Assembly (NCBI GenBank): GCA_014281115.1
Contig: JACONQ010000003.1
Coordinates: 1,922,001 to 1,986,000 of the forward strand
DNA length: 64,000 nt
Direction of reading: 5' to 3'
Source: Laburnicola sp. R22_1
Lineage: Eukaryota; Ascomycota; Dothideomycetes; Pleosporales; Didymosphaeriaceae
Shown here: piece after piece, positions 1-12,179 of the stretch
How the letters are laid out: each line of letters opens with the position of its first letter
How positions within the stretch are numbered: the stretch's first letter is position 1
Translations under genes and position numbers: made by a program
Notes under the pieces: model-generated
What the model was told of the DNA's origin: nothing
The model's input: only the letters and a program-made list of their open reading frames with translations
Database searches by the model: none

Positions 1-180
1 CCCTCTAGTATAAGGGGCTAATTTACACGTGCTAATAAATAGTTATATTAAATAATTCCTGGTCTAACCTATTTCCAAGCTGCTTTACCTTTTTTAATAC
101 GTTTTTACCATATTTATAGCTTTTCCTTATAGTGTTATACTATATACTAAAAGGTCTATAATGTTTCTCTTTCTAATACT
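1..180. repeat. Family ABC terminal segment (fragment)
   Basis: This stretch matches the last ~180 bases of the ABC repeat seen again at 1325-1494 and 42130-42306, and in inverted orientation at 6806-6970. The shared hallmark is the run around 'aaaaggtct' followed by a 'tttctct' end. It is the right end of a copy that begins before the window. Differences between copies are mainly C/T and G/A, as expected after RIP. No coding function was recognised. Confidence 0.75.
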
Positions 181-194
181 TATAAAAGCTTATT

Positions 195-1508
195 TATTAT
201 ATTTACAGCCTCCTAGGCAGAAGTATAAACTCTCTCCACTTATTTAGTTTTTAAGTAGCCCTACTATATTTAATTACTACGTTTTTCTATTGTGTTACTA
301 GCGCCTATATAATATAATATTATAAAACGTTATATGTAAGCCCTAAGCCCTAGGACTAAAGCGCATTAAAGTTTTTCTAACATCTTCTCCTAGCTTCTAA
401 GGTAACTAACTCTATAATAGTAACACTCTAACTTACTTACCTCTTTGCTATATTACTAAATAATTAACACTACTTTATAATCTTTTGTCCTATTACTAAA
501 TACTTAACCACTTAGAACTTCTACTCTACTTTACTATTAAAATATACGATCAATTACACATACGCCTACTTCTAATGCTAAGTAGTACCTTACTATTCTC
601 TACTAATAATCTATTAATCTCTAGATACCTAGCTATTACTCTATTTATCTTTTATAAAAATTCTGTAATATAAGCGCGTACTTATATATCCTCTAAGTCT
701 CTAGCACTTACGTAGTATAGCTGTTACTATTATTATAGAAGTAATAAGCTATTAATTAGAAATCTAATATTACTTATAGTCCTTAGTAGTAATTACTTCT
801 ATAAGCTATATAGTAGTATATAGCTATAAGCCTAAACTCTTACTTTATAATAATATCTATATTCTTCTAGTCTTTATTTTTAATAGTTGTAATCACCTTA
901 TACCTAAACTAGTATAAGGCAATCTATATTATAAGACTTATCTTGCCTTTAATCCTAGGCTTCTACTTAAAAAGATATATATTGTCTTTAATATAGCAAT
1001 CTAACTCTATAGTAGTATCTACTTACTATATTGGTTCCTAGTAAATATTATATAGTTTTTAATATCTAGCAGCGTCTAGCTATTATAACTAGTTATGCTA
1101 TACCTTGCTGCGTTATTATTTACGTTTTCTAGATAGGGGCGTAACACTATACGTTTAGTAGCGATAGCGTCTTTAGTGTAAAGAATAGATATAGCGACCT
1201 TAAGGTCTTACGCAATAATTACATATATTCTATAGTAGATAAATAAATACTTAATTTATATCTAGTTACAGATTTTATATTATATACGCGTAGACAACTA
1301 TATATTATATTATTAACTACCTCCAGTATAAACATCTAATTTGCATATGCTAATAAATAGTTATAATAAATAGTCCTTAGCCTCACCTATCTTTAAGCTG
1401 CTTCACCTTTTTTAATATGTTTTTAGCACACCTATAGCTTTTCCTTATAGTATTGTACTATATATTAAAAGGTCTGCGATATTTCTCTTTCTAGTATTAT
1501 ATTTATAG
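195..1508. repeat. Family ABC repeat, copy 1, with 14-bp target duplication
   Basis: The element body is about 209-1494. It is flanked by TATTATATTTACAG (195-208) and TATTATATTTATAG (1495-1508), a 14-bp target-site duplication differing only by one C/T change. Its left part matches 26999-27415 plus 40252-40300, and its right part (about 1180-1494) matches 42000-42306. Duplications of this length suggest insertion by target-primed reverse transcription, but no reverse transcriptase could be recognised in the ~1.29 kb body, so this may be a non-autonomous or internally deleted copy. Confidence 0.7.
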
Positions 1509-2640
1509 TGCGGACGTATAGAGAGCTGTGGTAGCAATAAGTGTTACTGCCTATAAGCAAGTTAACGTGTTATATATACTTATAGCATATAAGTATAAAG
1601 TAGTTACTAATATATATATAGGTATAGTGTACTAAACTAATATTATATAATTAATAACTAAGCGTATATAATATACAATTACTATAGGTATCTAATATTT
1701 CTCTTAGCAACAATAGCCTCACAAAAACCAAAAAAGTTTATTATATTTTATACTTATTAAGTAATAAAATTTATAAAGTAAACTACCTTTTAATAGGTAG
1801 TAAAAGGTAATAAATGATAAAAGTATCTAGTTGTATAGTTTAGTTACTTTAAGATTAAAAACAGCTAGAAACTAGCTATATTAATTAGCCTACCTACTCT
1901 TAAAGAGTACTAGAAACAGCTTAAGATAACTCTAAAGAAATTATAATAAATATTACTAGTACTAATAGGTTTAGGCTATAAATAACCTCTTAAAGAAGAT
2001 ATCTAATTATAGTTATAATTATTTATTTTTAATTTTATAAAGTATGGTAAGTAATATTTTTATCTTATCTTTTAAGAGCAATAATAAGTAAGTACTACTA
2101 TTTATTTTTACTCTAAAAAACCTAATATATATTATTAATAAAAAGTTTAGTACTGCATAAGTAGCCTTAGAGTAAAGTATTTTAATAGATTAGTATAAAG
2201 TGTAAGAGACTTTAGACTAAGAGATTAGAGTTGCCTAAGTAAACTTATAAATTTAATAGAGTTTAAAGGTAACTTTAGCTATAAACTTATATACTTCTAG
2301 TCTAGTAGGAGTATAAATTTAAAACTTTAAAATAGTAGACTAAGTAACTAGTAGAAAAGCGCTAAGTCCTTTATATATATTTTTATTCGTTTTTATTAGG
2401 CTATTCTCACTAAGACGAATGTTAGCCGGTCATAGTAATCGTATATCGTATACGCTTAGTTATTAATTACGTAATATTAGTTTAGTGCACTATGTCTGTG
2501 TATATATTAGTAACTACTCTATACTTATATACTATAAGCATATATAACGCATTATAACAAGATATAAACAATAAACTATTATATTACTATATAATATCTA
2601 TAATTAAAATTTTCGTTAAAGGCCCTTTATATATAACCCC
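1509..2640. repeat. RIP-degraded element with ~160-bp inverted repeats
   Basis: Bases 1555-1715 read as the reverse complement of about 2393-2560; both hold the core 'cttagttattaattacgtaatatta' or its complement, with RIP-type differences. The inner ~680 bases have many stops and no recognised domain. A third copy of the right arm lies at 25795-26010, and the outer flank 2560-2640 recurs at 26735-26810. The layout suggests a DNA transposon or MITE with long terminal inverted repeats. No transposase was identified. Confidence 0.6.
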
Positions 2641-4164
2641 CTCTTTAAAAAATTCTAGTATTATATTTAATACTTCTTATAATAGTAGCACGAATTTTCT
2701 TTTTATGTGTGGCGTTATTTTATCTACCTAGAGGTAGGACGACAAAGGCTTTCATCTTAAATAACATGACAAAAAAATGAGAGCCCCCTGCTTAGTAATT
2801 AATAAAGGCGTAAAAAGGTGATGACTTTCTTTTTATATACTTAAATTTTTAAGAATAAGTCTAATACTATATATACTAGTAATAGTAGTGTAAGCCTTTA
2901 TAAGGTTCTAAGTATATCTTAGCTATAAAGAGTACTAAACTTTTATCTTCTTACCTTTAGTAAAGTAACTTAGTTATTATATCTAACGCATTTATATTTA
3001 TATCTTTTAGTTTTTATAATATAATGTAATTATTACATTTAACATATTTATATTTATATCTCTTAGTTTTTATAATATAACTACCTATTTTAGTTAAGAA
3101 TTTGTAATAGTATTATTTGCTCTAGTTAAGGTAAATAAAAAAGTTTTTACGTTAGTTTTACTTTTCTTTTTAACTTACTATTTTATTTATAATACTTTCT
3201 ATTAATATTATACTATACTCTTATTACTATTCTTACTTTAGTATAATTTTTACTATTGTTTCTATTATTAATTTCGATTATAGTTAGAGCATCTAAGTAA
3301 TACCTTATACTAGGCCTTATAACTTTAAGTAAGTATTTAAAATCTAGCTTAAATATAACTTAGTATTTCTTTATAAAGATTATAATTTATAGTACTTTTA
3401 CTTATAATAGTAAGCCTTTACTCCCTACTTTAAATACTTATAATATAAAAAAGTTTAAAAAGTTTATATATAATAAGACTATACAAAAATATTAAAAGAT
3501 TAGTTGCTTAGTTCTTTTATAGTACTCTCTACTAATTTTAAGTAGTTCTTTAAGAACTTAAGCTATAATTAAAAGACTTTTAAAGCTATCTATATAATAT
3601 TTAAGAATACAATTTTTAAGACTGTCTATATTTATAAGAGGTCCTAGTAATACTACTTTAAGTAGTTTATTCTTAATATATAGAGGCTTATAAAAAAGTA
3701 TAATTATAAAGTTTATATTCTCTACTTTAGTAAGTGCGCAGATACGATACGATAATTCTTTAGTAAACTTCTTCTTTACTAATCTATATTATAGGTTTAG
3801 AATAGTTTATAATTTTTTTACCAAGACTAAGTTTCCTAACTTTATTCTAATATATATATTTTTATAACTAAAGTTGCATCCCGCAACTATACTATAGAAA
3901 AAAATCTAGCTATAACCTTTTTTTCTATATACTAGCTCTATAAGATAGATACTCTATAAATATATATAATTAAGTTAATAATATATGTATCTTTAGCTCC
4001 CCTGCCTTCTAGTATACGTAAAGAGAATTATCTATATTTTAAACTATAGTAACTCTAACTAGCTCTATATTATTTTAAAACTTTAAATAAATTATAAGTT
4101 CGTAGCTGCGTTTAAAAGGACTCTCTTTAATTATTTAGCTGTACTTACCTACTATTAACGATCT
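2641..4164. other. AT-rich relic DNA containing a family X 5' end
   Basis: Bases 2704-2830 match the first ~125 bases of family X (GTGTGGCG start, then a conserved AGAGCCCCCTGCTTAGTAAT block), after which similarity stops. The rest, to about 4164, is T-rich on the given strand with stops in all frames. No gene, RNA or further element could be recognised. Confidence 0.55.
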
Positions 4165-4860
4165 TTATTGTGTGGATATTCTAACTAAGGTTAAGTACGA
4201 ACTATACATAGAGAGGACTATAACAGGAGACACTAAAACCTAGTACCTAGCACATAGTAGTAGTAATAAAATATATATAAAATCATAATAACTTTATTAT
4301 TAACTTTCTACATAGTAGTATTAGCAATAGCAGTTACTAGATAGTCTACTATCTAGTATAACTAAGTTATATATTATCTCTTAACTAGTAAATTATTAGA
4401 GAGCTATAGTAGACTATAGAGTTATAACTACAGGAGTAGTGTAAGCGATAGAACGCTTAACTATAGTTTAGTTATTGCACTTATAACCTAGTAATAGTGT
4501 AACTATAGTTTACTATATATATAATGTATAAAGTTTGCCTACTTTTATAATATTAGTAACACCTAGTATACAAAATCTTTATCTCTTTATTTATTATATC
4601 TAGTAATGTAATAACTACTTTCTAGCGATCTAATATTACGTTTAACTCTAATATCTATAGCAACACAGCTCTTATCTCTTATTAACTTTAGTTAGGGCAT
4701 AGACAACTAGCTAGACAAAGTTAAAAATAATCCCTAGAGATTTAGTGACCTTGTGCGACTAGAAGGATTGTTAGAGGGGTCTCTAGAGCTTATCTTTAAG
4801 TACCCTATTAGTGATGTCTTTAGGCCGATTCGCCTCGCCTTGTGCCCTCAGATCCTTATT
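4165..4860. repeat. Dispersed repeat, inverted partner of 40870-41535
   Basis: About 650 bases here read as the reverse complement of 40870-41535. Shared anchors include TTCTAACTAAGGTTAAG near 4175 and its complement near 41510, and the pair 'taccctattag' (about 4800) and 'ctaatagggta' (about 40870). Copy differences are transitions. The right end holds a small patch with more GC (about 4820-4855). No protein family was recognised in either copy. Bases 4861-5345, up to the next element, hold nothing I can identify. Confidence 0.6.
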
Positions 4861-5345
4861 TACCTACTATAATAATTAACTAACTTAAGCAAAACTAAAC
4901 TATAAAGTAATTAAGATAATGCGCCCCTACTATAAAGTGTATTTTAATACCTTTTACGCTATATTTAAGCTTCTAAACTACACTCTGAAAATAGTTATAC
5001 TATTTACTAGAAAGCTAAGGCTAAGAAAGGTAATAGGTAATAAGTAACTAATAAAATTACTTATTTTAGACTACTACTATATATAAGAATATCGTTTATA
5101 AGCTATTATTAAGCTACGCAATATATTAATAGTACTTATAAGGACTAGTAATATAGTAACCTAAATTACTATTGATTATATTAATTAATAAATAAAACAC
5201 CTTAGCGCGTTACTAAAAATAATAAATAATAATAAGTTCCTTAAGGTATTACAAGTATATAATAAGAAAAGCGTATAGAAGCTAGTAAATATCTAAATAG
5301 TAGCAAGTATACTATAAGTAGTAAAGATACTAGCAAAGGTATTAT

Positions 5346-6511
5346 TAGTAGTTACCTATATAACGTTAAATTAACTACCTAGGAGTAGCACGACAAAGGC
5401 TGTTATCTTAAATAATATAATAAAAAAAGCAGAGCCCCCTACTTAGTAATTAAAAAGAGTGTAAAAAAGGTAATTACAATAAAAAGCACGTTTAAACTAC
5501 TAAGCAAGCTTAGTAGTCTTAGCGTAGGGCTACTTCTAAGCAAAATCTTTATAAAAAGGCTACTTAGAACTTTAGGAGAGATAAAACTTTAGCGCAGCTA
5601 CGCTATAAGCTATCTTTTCTTTGCTATTCTAAGTTATAAACTGCTATCCTAAGTTGCAAACTACTATCTAGATTATCGCAAATAATATAAGTTAATATAT
5701 TAATAAGTATATTTTTAATAAGTAGTAGGATAAGCGTAATATATACTAGATACACTATTACTCTATTGTTATATTAAGATTGTTTTTAATAAATCTCCTA
5801 CTATCTCTCTACACCCTACTATCCTTCTAGGCATTAATATTATTTCTAAAAAAGTACTTACTATTACTAAAAAGTACACGCTAAAGATATACACTACTAC
5901 TATTAAAATAGCTATTAAAGTAACTACACTAGAGTTCTATTCCGTCTAAATACTTATCTAGCGCGAGGGGTAGGTATACTTAACTATTTAAAAGGCAGTC
6001 CTAGTATACTAATTAGGTTAGCAGCTTATTTAGTTTGCAAAGAATTATAAGATTAAATTTCCACTCTAGTAGATATAATTACTTCTTATTAGTAATAGAA
6101 TCTATCAGGAGATATAAAAAGAGGACAATAAGATGTTTGTTAATAAGCTATATAGTATTAAGAGCGTTATATAAATCTGTAAGATTCTCCTAACTATTAT
6201 TACTATTATGACTATTAAGTTAGCTTATCTAGCGCGCAAACGCAAATAACAAATAATAGTAGTAGTAATAAGCTAGGCGTACTATATACGCTATAAGTAA
6301 ATCTTATATTAGAACTAGAAGCTTATAGATATTAGGAGGTACAAGTAAGTTTAAACTATTGTTATATTGCTAGATGTTTAAGATTAGTCTTTAATTAGAA
6401 TTAGGTACTATACATAGTAGTATATAATAACCTTCTATCTTAACCTACTTTAACCTTAAACTAAAAAAATAGGTTAAAAAAGGTATTTGGTAAGCCGACT
6501 AGTAGTTACCT
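5346..6511 (+). repeat. Family X element, copy 1, with 12-bp target duplication
   Basis: The element body is 5358-6499 (1142 bp), flanked by identical 12-bp duplications TAGTAGTTACCT at 5346-5357 and 6500-6511. It aligns along its length with 43924-45059. The left end is a RIP-altered form of GTGTGACGTTA and the right end is GGTATTTGGTAAGCC. Replacing TAA/TAG by Gln or Trp gives a frame of roughly 200 codons through about 5930-6480, but it resembles no family I recognise. Long duplications plus a 5'-truncated relative at 46690-48868 fit a retroposon. Confidence 0.7.
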
Positions 6512-6805
6512 GTAACTACGTTATTTCTAAAATTAAAAAGTTTCTTAATTATATAATCTAAGTATAAAGTGCTGGTAGATCTTAATTAAGATTAGAAAAT
6601 ATATTTTTATAATAAAAGCTATACTAGTAAGCCTTTTATTAATTTTTAGTAAGCTTATTTTAATATTTTTATTCATAAGTATTGCTTTGCTATTTAAAGG
6701 ACTTAATTTAAAATCTAGAAAATAAATAATACTAATACTAGATATTTTAAATAGAATCTAAAGCCTTTATATTAGATTTCTATAGTTTAGTAAAATACTT
6801 ATTTA

Positions 6806-7110
6806 AAAGAGAAATATTACAGACCTTTTAGTATATAGTATAATGCTATAAGGAAAAGCTATAAGTATACTAAAAACGTATTAAAAAAGTAAAGTAGTAA
6901 GATTGCTTAGACTAGGAACTATTTATTAACATATGCAAATTAGCCTGCTATACTAATAAGATAGTTAATTATAATATACTATACTATAGTCTATAGATAC
7001 TAAAGTTAAAAATAATAACGCAGCTGCCTGCATATAAAGTATAACAATTTATAACTAGAGATTATCTTTATTTATCTAGTTCTCTATATATAATATAACT
7101 AATTATTATA
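6806..7110. repeat. Family ABC segment, inverted fragment
   Basis: Bases 6806-6970 are the reverse complement of the ABC terminal segment (compare 1325-1494 and 42130-42306). About 6970-7110 weakly follows the adjoining part of the same family. Bases 6512-6805 are AT-rich with no recognisable content. Confidence 0.6.
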
Positions 7111-7114
7111 TGTA

Positions 7115-7935
7115 TTATTAAATTAACTACGTAGGGGTAGAATAATAGACGCTTTTATCTTAAATTATTATTGTTATTAACGTTTCTATTGCTTCTAAAT
7201 TTTCTGTCAAGTAAATATAGCCACAGACAAATCGTACAGGTAAACAAGAGGCACTTTTCCCTAGTGACAAAAGCCCTTTAAAGGGGATTAAGAGAAAACT
7301 AACACTAGTGGCCTATTATCTATCCAAAGCGTAAATTGAAATTTCCAACAAAGTTATTTCTAAATTAGAAGATAGTAATATGTCTTAATTAACTTTCTTA
7401 TCCTATAAGTTTAAATATTAATAACTTCTTAAGACTAGTAACTAGTTAAAGATTACTTAATTATTAGAGGTCCTTGCTAGTAGCTTTTCTATCCTATAAG
7501 TTTAATCTAGTAACTTAGTTAAGACTAGCTCAAATAGTTAGAAATTTCTTAATTATTAGAGATGCTAGCTTATTTAGGCTACTGTTCTTCTTGTCTATAG
7601 AGATTGGTTTTTTGGTGTTTAAAAATTAGAGAGGAAGAGGGCGAGATTCGAACTCGCTAAGGAGTCTAAGTTTTCGCTTATTTCTAGACTAAAATCCTCG
7701 CTTATGGTCCCCCACTATAGCGTAGATTTACCATCTAGACTTCTGCTATACTTAGACAACCTTACGCCCGTACTCACTACGATACGCCCCTCTATTCTTA
7801 AATAATATAATAATAAAAAGCAGAGCCCCCTACTTAGTAATTAAAAAGAGCGTAAAAAAGGTAATGTGATTATAAAAAAATCGCGTTTAACTGCTAAGTA
7901 AGCTTGGCGGTCTTGGCGCGAAGCTGCTTCCTTAA
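7115..7935 (+). repeat. Family X 5' part, split by a SINE-like insertion
   Basis: Bases 7115-7165 and 7796-7935 together reconstitute the first ~190 bases of family X. Compare 5358-5540 and 43924-44100, including the AGAGCCCCCTACTTAGTAAT block at about 7825-7845. They are separated exactly by the 630-bp element at 7166-7795. After 7935 the similarity to X ends. Confidence 0.65.
7166..7795 (-). mobile_element. tRNA-related SINE-like retroposon, copy 1
   Basis: This 630-bp element lies between direct repeats TCTTAAAT (7158-7165 and 7796-7803) and splits a family X copy. On the minus strand, 7641-7657 reads GCGAG-TTCGAAT-CTCGC. That is a perfect 5-bp T-stem with the TTCGAAT loop, and the loop also forms an RNA polymerase III B-box. 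Just upstream on the same strand is an AGTCTA..TAGACT hairpin like a long variable arm, pointing to a class II (Leu/Ser-like) tRNA ancestor. The 3' end, near 7166, is rich in TAA repeats. A second full copy lies at 45119-45737. Confidence 0.75.
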
Positions 7936-8097
7936 CTAACTAATTATTATATAAGACCTTAAGGTTATAATTTAGTATAGCTATTTCTTATTCTAATAAT
8001 ATTATTACTACTAGATAGGTAGTTATAGTTTTTTTTTGCGACTAAGGAGTTTCTAATAAAAATATTATAATAATAGTAGATATCCCTCCTACTATTA

Positions 8098-8309
8098 TAT
8101 AATGAACTGATGTCCGGAGGCACCGCGGTCCTAAGGCAGGCTAGAGATAACTCTTTATCTCCAGTGCTAGTCTAACTAGGCCTAGCACCTAGCGCCTACT
8201 GCGCGCCCACTATATAGTAGGCATAAGTATTTACTAGAATTCCTACGTAGTATCTTACCCATATAGTTTAATTAACTATTATCTTAACTCTAACTATTAA
8301 TTCTTTACA
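8098..8309 (+). repeat. 5' LTR of Gypsy-1
   Basis: This 212-bp repeat has the same length as 18186-18397 and aligns with it throughout, for example the shared block CTAAGGCAGGC. The left end reads TATAAT where the 3' copy has TGTAAT, a G-to-A change typical of RIP. The right end is TTTACA, against TTTATA in the partner. Confidence 0.88.
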
Positions 8310-9096
8310 CTATACTGCGTTAACCTTACACCCTACATAATATCTTATTAGGCTCAGCAATTTAAAAAGCTAGTATTAAGCTAATAGGCAATCGTATAAC
8401 TTACGCACATTAACTAGCTCATATAAGTTTATGCTATTAATAGTTGCTACGCATTATAAGGATACTAGGGTGCTATTTAATAGATAGAAACTAGATCTAT
8501 ATAAGAAGCCTAGTAGGTAGATAAAATGTCTAGGCCCGATAATAGTAATCTGTTACAACTAATCGGGAGACAAACGCCGCACTAGTCAAAGGAGTCACCT
8601 TAGGTACTAGCATACATAATAATAACCCTAGAAGACATATAGGGGATAGCGAATAAACAAAAGCAAGTACGCTATTTATGCTATAGCTTACTATAAGCAC
8701 TCTAACCTTTGCAGTTATAATTATAAACTGTAACTAGTAATAATAGAATATAGAATTAGGTTGTGTCTAGTATTCCAGGCTAGAAATAAGTTTAATAGTC
8801 TAGCTAATTCTGTAATACTATTTATATAACCTTAGAGACTAGTAGTGGTCAAGTTAATATAACGCTTATAATGCTAGAATATATAGATTTAGATATTGTA
8901 AACTCTCGCCTAGAAATTATATACCTTAATAATAATTACTTATAATTCTGTGTTACCTTCCCTAAAAACGACAATAATAGTAAGGTCTGGCTAGAGTTAT
9001 AAGAATATAATAACGCTAATAATAATTCCACCTATACCTTTTAGTTAGGCGCAGACTACTCGAAGGGCAATAAACTCGCTCGTATTAAGTATAATA

Positions 9097-9865
9097 CAGT
9101 AGGGCGACACAAAAAAAGCGTCTAGCAAAAAGATACCTTTTTAAAAGTTATATAACTAGATAGGTTTTAACACTATGTAAATAAAAAGTATACCGTTTTG
9201 AAGGGAGGGTTTAGGAGATTCAGTATAGGAGGATAGTAAGAGCTTAGTAATCAGCGGTAACTAGAGGTATCTTAGTAAAGTTTCGAGAATTTTTTCTTCA
9301 AACTTTGACCCTACATAACTTTGTTTTCTACGTAGATAAAATTCTATAACTTATATATATTATACTTTAGTCTATAAGGACTATATAACCTAATTTTTAT
9401 TATAGGTTTATTCATAGAAATAATAATTATAAGGAAAAAGCTAAAAATTAATTAAAATTAAACAATTAGATAGAACTAGTAAATAATATATATCTAGTAC
9501 TTAGTATACCATCCTTTAGCCTCTATAACGTCATTATAACGCTTAGGCAAAGATAGTATACAATGATCTATAGCCTCCTATGGAATTAAATCCCACTCCT
9601 CTTGTATAGCTCTTTTAAAGGCTTCTACACTAGATTTACTAGTGCCAAAGCCTAAAGAAGCCCTATTTCTTTTCCTAGCCTATCTTTTAATAGACTCCAA
9701 ACGTTTTCTATAGGATTTAAGTCTGGTGAATAGGGTGGATGCCCAAAAACAAAGACTTTATTCCTAGAAAACCACCTTTTCACCTGTGGAGTTCCGTGGA
9801 TCTTCGAATTATCCTGTTGAAATTTCCAGCCTAGTTATAATTAGTATAAAAAATAAGATTATAAA

Positions 9866-9905
<40 letters not shown>

Positions 9906-11235
9906 GAAAAGAAAAAAGAAAAACGAAGAAAAAGAGGTACTTTACTTATCTCATTTTAAAAGAGGTTTTAAGACAGGATTTAAACACTCCTGTATATATC
10001 TAGTGTTATTAAAGATCCTAGTTTTAATAAGGTCCCTTAAAAACACTAGTTTAGAACGTCCTCCTATCTAAATACAGCCCCAGACTGAGATAGAAATATC
10101 TCGCGCTTTCAGTGAAGTAGTACTGACTCAAAAAAAAGGTATAAAAAAGGTATAAAAAAGGTAAAATTGCCTAATTATAGAGAAAAAAGGGCTCTATAAT
10201 TCTAGAATTTAAAAGATATTAATAACTTACTAGTTGTTCGGTTTTTGCGCTGTTCAGGCCCACTTTTCGATTTTCCCCTTTTTCTTATATATTCTTGCCT
10301 ATTACCATGCCCCCTTTGGATAGTAGACTCGTCAGAAAATATAACTTTAGCAAAGTTAATATTTTCTAGCTCCTTAAATATCTCTTTAGCCCAGAATTCT
10401 CTTCTTTTAGCTCTTTCTTTAGTTAAATAGGCCTTTTTCTTGGAGACGTTAAAAGAATAGTCTTCTCCTTTTAAAGCTCTCTGTAACGTCCTCTTAGTAA
10501 AGCCAAAACTATTCTCTTCTAATAGCCTCTTATTTGTCTTCTTAGGGCTTTTAGTTAAATCTCTATTAATAACTCTTTTCTCCCTAGGAGTAGCCTTAGT
10601 TACTCTTCCTTGTTTTACTCCTATTAATAAGTTATCTCCCTTATTTTTCTTATTAATACGTCTAATAGCAGTCTTAATAGATTGTAGAGGCTTATTAAAG
10701 GTAGTAGCAATAGTAGAATTAGAAGTATTTGCTTTTTTAAGTAAAGAAACTTAACTTTCGAGTTTTGACAATTTTGGTTCCATTCGAGGAAATACAAAAG
10801 AGAAAATTTACTAGACAAAAGATATTATAATATACTATAATCTTAGTAATAAATCACGTGATTTTACTAACTTTTAAAATCACGTAATTTTTTAACCTTA
10901 AATAATTTCTTAATTAAGTTATATAAGTACTCCGAGATTTTGCTTACATAATCTACACTAAGCCCAGAATAGCTAGTAAAAACATTAGCCTAGTAGAATA
11001 CTAAATAAAAAAGTCATAACGCTTTAAAAATTGAGTTTTTAGAAACACTAAGTTTAGAGATAGATACCTTAAGGACTCTGCTTGATAAGCACGTATCTAG
11101 TACATAATCTTAATTCCCTATATGTTCTCTTTAAAACCGTATACTTTTCATTTACATAGAATTAAAACTCACTTAGTTATATAACTTTTAAAATGGTATC
11201 TTTTTACTAGGCGGTTTTTTTGTGTCACCCTACTA
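9097..11235 (-). mobile_element. Tc1/mariner-type DNA transposon nested in Gypsy-1
   Basis: This 2139-bp element is flanked by TA duplications (9095-9096, 11236-11237). Its left end, CAGTAGGGCGACACAAAAAAA, is matched by the complement of GTGTCACCCTACTA at 11222-11235. The inverted repeats extend for at least ~100 bases; both carry AAAAGTTATATAACTA and a block near AAAAGTATAC. It carries a single minus-strand transposase gene. RIP damage is milder here than in the surrounding Gypsy sequence. Confidence 0.88.
9494..10783 (-). pseudogene. Tc1-like DDE transposase (broken, probably two introns)
   Basis: The gene would encode the cut-and-paste transposase of the enclosing element. Reading from ATG at 10783, the N-terminal half gives a helix-turn-helix region followed by FSDES (first catalytic Asp, about 10340). 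A middle piece reads SVWGC..IGGRSKLVFL (about 10060-10090). The C-terminal half gives QQDNSKIHG (second Asp, about 9800) and PPYSPDLNPIENVW (about 9730, with the Glu). The frame ends in LPKRYNDVIEAKG, shortly before a TAG at 9494-9496. The pieces are separated by stretches beginning GTAAG/GTAAAG and ending AG, consistent with introns near 10230-10070 and 9950-9832. Several TAG/TAA stops and one TGA interrupt it. Confidence 0.82.
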
Positions 11236-12179
11236 TACTATTATTAATAATATTGTTAATAGTAGTAATAAACTACTTACGGAAGTAATAGAGGAACCCT
11301 ACAACTAGGTTATTAATATTCTAGCCCTCCTTATTACCCTTCATAACGCTGCTTGCAGCGTAGATAATAACTTTAAGAGCCAAGCTTTATAGTTATAGGA
11401 AGCGTCTACTACTACTACACTAGACATAATAGAGATAGTTAAGTAGCTTATAGTAACCGAGCACAAGTTAAAGAAATATAAGCAGCTATATAAAACCTAA
11501 GGCCCTACTAATAATAATAACAACGCCGTCCCTTAACTTCGCGAAGAACTTAAGGTTAAGAAACGCAAACTCGCTAAGGTATGCAAAGAAAATAGAGAGT
11601 TATGAGCCTAACTAAGTAAGCACATAATTACTATTAATAACTAAGAATATTAGGTCAAATTCTTGTAATTAGAGTTAGACTAAGCAAGGGTCAAAGTTAA
11701 GAAATATAATAATAAGGCTAGCGAGTATTACTAGTTATAAAAGGCAGAATAATAGACATTGCATAACTATTAGTTTAATCGCAATAAAGCTGCTTATAAT
11801 CTAAAGGAGCTATATTATAATTATAACTAATTAAAATAGGATAAGTAGAATAAAGTCATTAACTTAATACGTAAAGTTTAATAATATAAGCCTAACTTTT
11901 ATAGGTATACAGTCCTAGGTCAGAACACTAATACCTATAGAGATTCTTGTCTATTTAGGTAAGTATCTTCCTAAGAACGGGCAGGTCTACGCCGTAACCC
12001 CTCTCTAGCCGCCCACAATAGCCAAATGTTATAATACAACCTCTTTCTCTATTATAAACGCAGCGTATTATTTGTCTAAGATCCTACTAAACAAGTTAAT
12101 TATAATAAGTAATAAGATAATGTTCACAAACTTTATATCCCTTAAGCTTCTTCTATAACTACTGCTTTTACTGCTACTA

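Noticed and set aside
7641..7657. Possible functional tRNA gene
   Set aside because: Only the T-arm and a long arm are convincing. The sequence is repeated in a 600-bp element with target duplications, so it is a SINE-like part and not a tRNA gene.
9862..9902. AT dinucleotide run inside the Tc1 transposase
   Set aside because: It lies in a presumed intron and is simple sequence; no separate element is needed.
10245..10430. Plus-strand 61-residue frame
   Set aside because: It lies antisense to the clearly recognisable Tc1 transposase block containing FSDES.
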